NCBI GenBank assembly: GCA_016198755.1
Contig: JACQIB010000001.1
Span: 94,001-158,000, forward strand
Length of the DNA: 64,000 bases
Reading direction: 5' to 3'
Origin: Candidatus Aenigmatarchaeota archaeon
GTDB taxonomy: Archaea > Aenigmatarchaeota > Aenigmatarchaeia > Aenigmatarchaeales > JACQIB01
In this document: positions 63,723 to 64,000 of the stretch, one piece after another
How the letters are laid out: each line of letters opens with the position of its first letter
How positions within the stretch are numbered: position 1 is the stretch's first letter
Made by a program: the position numbers and the translations under genes
Notes under the pieces: model-generated
What the model was told of the DNA's origin: nothing
Databases searched by the model: none
The model's input: only the letters and a program-made list of their open reading frames with translations

Positions 63723-64000
63723 TCAAACCCATCCTCTTAATTTCATTGCTTCTGCAACACGCTTAATTGCCACAGCATAGGCTCCCATTCTCATATCCAC
63801 AGAATGCTCGCGTGCAGCTTTCAGTGAGCTCTCAAAAGCTGTTGTTATAATCTTATCCAACTTTTCAAAAACCTCTTCCTTTGTCCAGTAATATCCATAC
63901 AGGTTCTGCACCCATTCAAAGTAGGAAACTGTAACCCCTCCCGCATTGCACAAAAAGTCAGGTATAACAAAAACCTTATTCCCGAACAAAATCTCATCAG
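63723..64000 (-). CDS. gdhA: Glutamate dehydrogenase (Glu/Leu/Phe/Val family), C-terminal part
   Basis: Only the last 92 residues lie in the window; the 5' end is beyond 64000. The visible sequence [32 protein letters not shown] is the NAD(P)-domain end shared by Glu/Leu/Phe/Val dehydrogenases. [11 protein letters not shown] and the final [19 protein letters not shown] favour glutamate dehydrogenase. It would link glutamate and 2-oxoglutarate. Confidence 0.92.
   Translation of the reverse strand, partial: DEILFGNKVFVIPDFLCNAGGVTVSYFEWVQNLYGYYWTKEEVFEKLDKIITTAFESSLKAAREHSVDMRMGAYAVAIKRVAEAMKLRGWV

Overview
The window is archaeal chromosome. It carries an unsplit RNA polymerase B subunit with split A'/A'' subunits, FtsY and SRP54, aIF2-gamma, aIF5B, aIF6, archaeal/eukaryal-type ribosomal proteins (S6e, S19e, S28e, L7Ae, L21e, L24e, L30e, L31e, L39e), class I LysRS, Pus10, TrmY, Rnp4 and many tRNAs with archaeal introns. 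Genes are short and tightly packed with 1-4 base overlaps. Many orphan small proteins and lipoproteins, the absence of L18a from the usual L39e-L31e-aIF6-prefoldin cluster, and extreme tRNA intron density suggest a DPANN-type archaeon (Micrarchaeota/Diapherotrites-like). That placement is an inference and not certain.

Layout. 1-9 kb: a partial PfkB kinase, glycosyltransferases, an IMPase/FBPase, five tRNA genes (Lys-CTT, Met, Thr, Trp, Gly), adenosine-specific kinase, orphan proteins and a PadR regulator. 9-20.8 kb: a translation and secretion block (rnp4, rps19e, PDCD5-like, rpl39e, rpl31e, aIF6, prefoldin, ftsY, srp54, trmY, pus10, rpl21e) with an NMNAT-like protein, a UDP-xylose-synthase-like enzyme and orphan genes. 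20.8-25.5 kb: an accessory stretch with orphan genes, tRNA-Leu, a Fic protein, a CxxC-x17-CxxC protein, a LAGLIDADG endonuclease and an interrupted uppS. 25.5-37 kb: lysS, a site-2 protease and the rpoH-rpoB-rpoA1-rpoA2-(membrane protein)-rpl30e-nusA operon. 37-49.6 kb: ahcY, cdd, lipoproteins, tRNA-Lys(TTT), tRNA-Asp, a HEPN/MNT toxin-antitoxin pair lodged against the 5S rRNA gene, a wHTH-GNAT-M23 cluster and tRNA-Tyr. 49.7-64 kb: a copper operon, aIF2-gamma, purA, an ABC exporter, rps6e, a second HEPN/MNT pair, infB, nudix, rpl24e-rps28e-rpl7ae, gltX, rps2 and partial gdhA.

The main discovery is the splicing biology. Seven of nine tRNA genes are interrupted. Five carry introns in the T-loop (between positions 59 and 60). 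Their bulge-helix-bulge (BHB) central helix pairs T-loop bases 54-57 with the intron, and this pairing covaries from gene to gene. tRNA-Leu carries a further intron at 53/54 that must leave first. tRNA-Lys(TTT) carries a 25-nt intron nested in the 3' splice site of a 93-nt intron. The same kind of motif predicts a 13-nt intron in the mRNA of uppS, exactly inside its catalytic DGNR motif, just downstream of a homing endonuclease gene. Removing it restores the frame.

A second discovery is a 1.1-kb HEPN/MNT island bounded by a duplicated 3' end of the 5S rRNA gene. The displaced copy pairs better with the 5S 5' end than the present terminus does, as expected if the island integrated there.

No stretch over 300 bases lacks a gene. 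No CRISPR array, 16S/23S rRNA or replication origin was seen.
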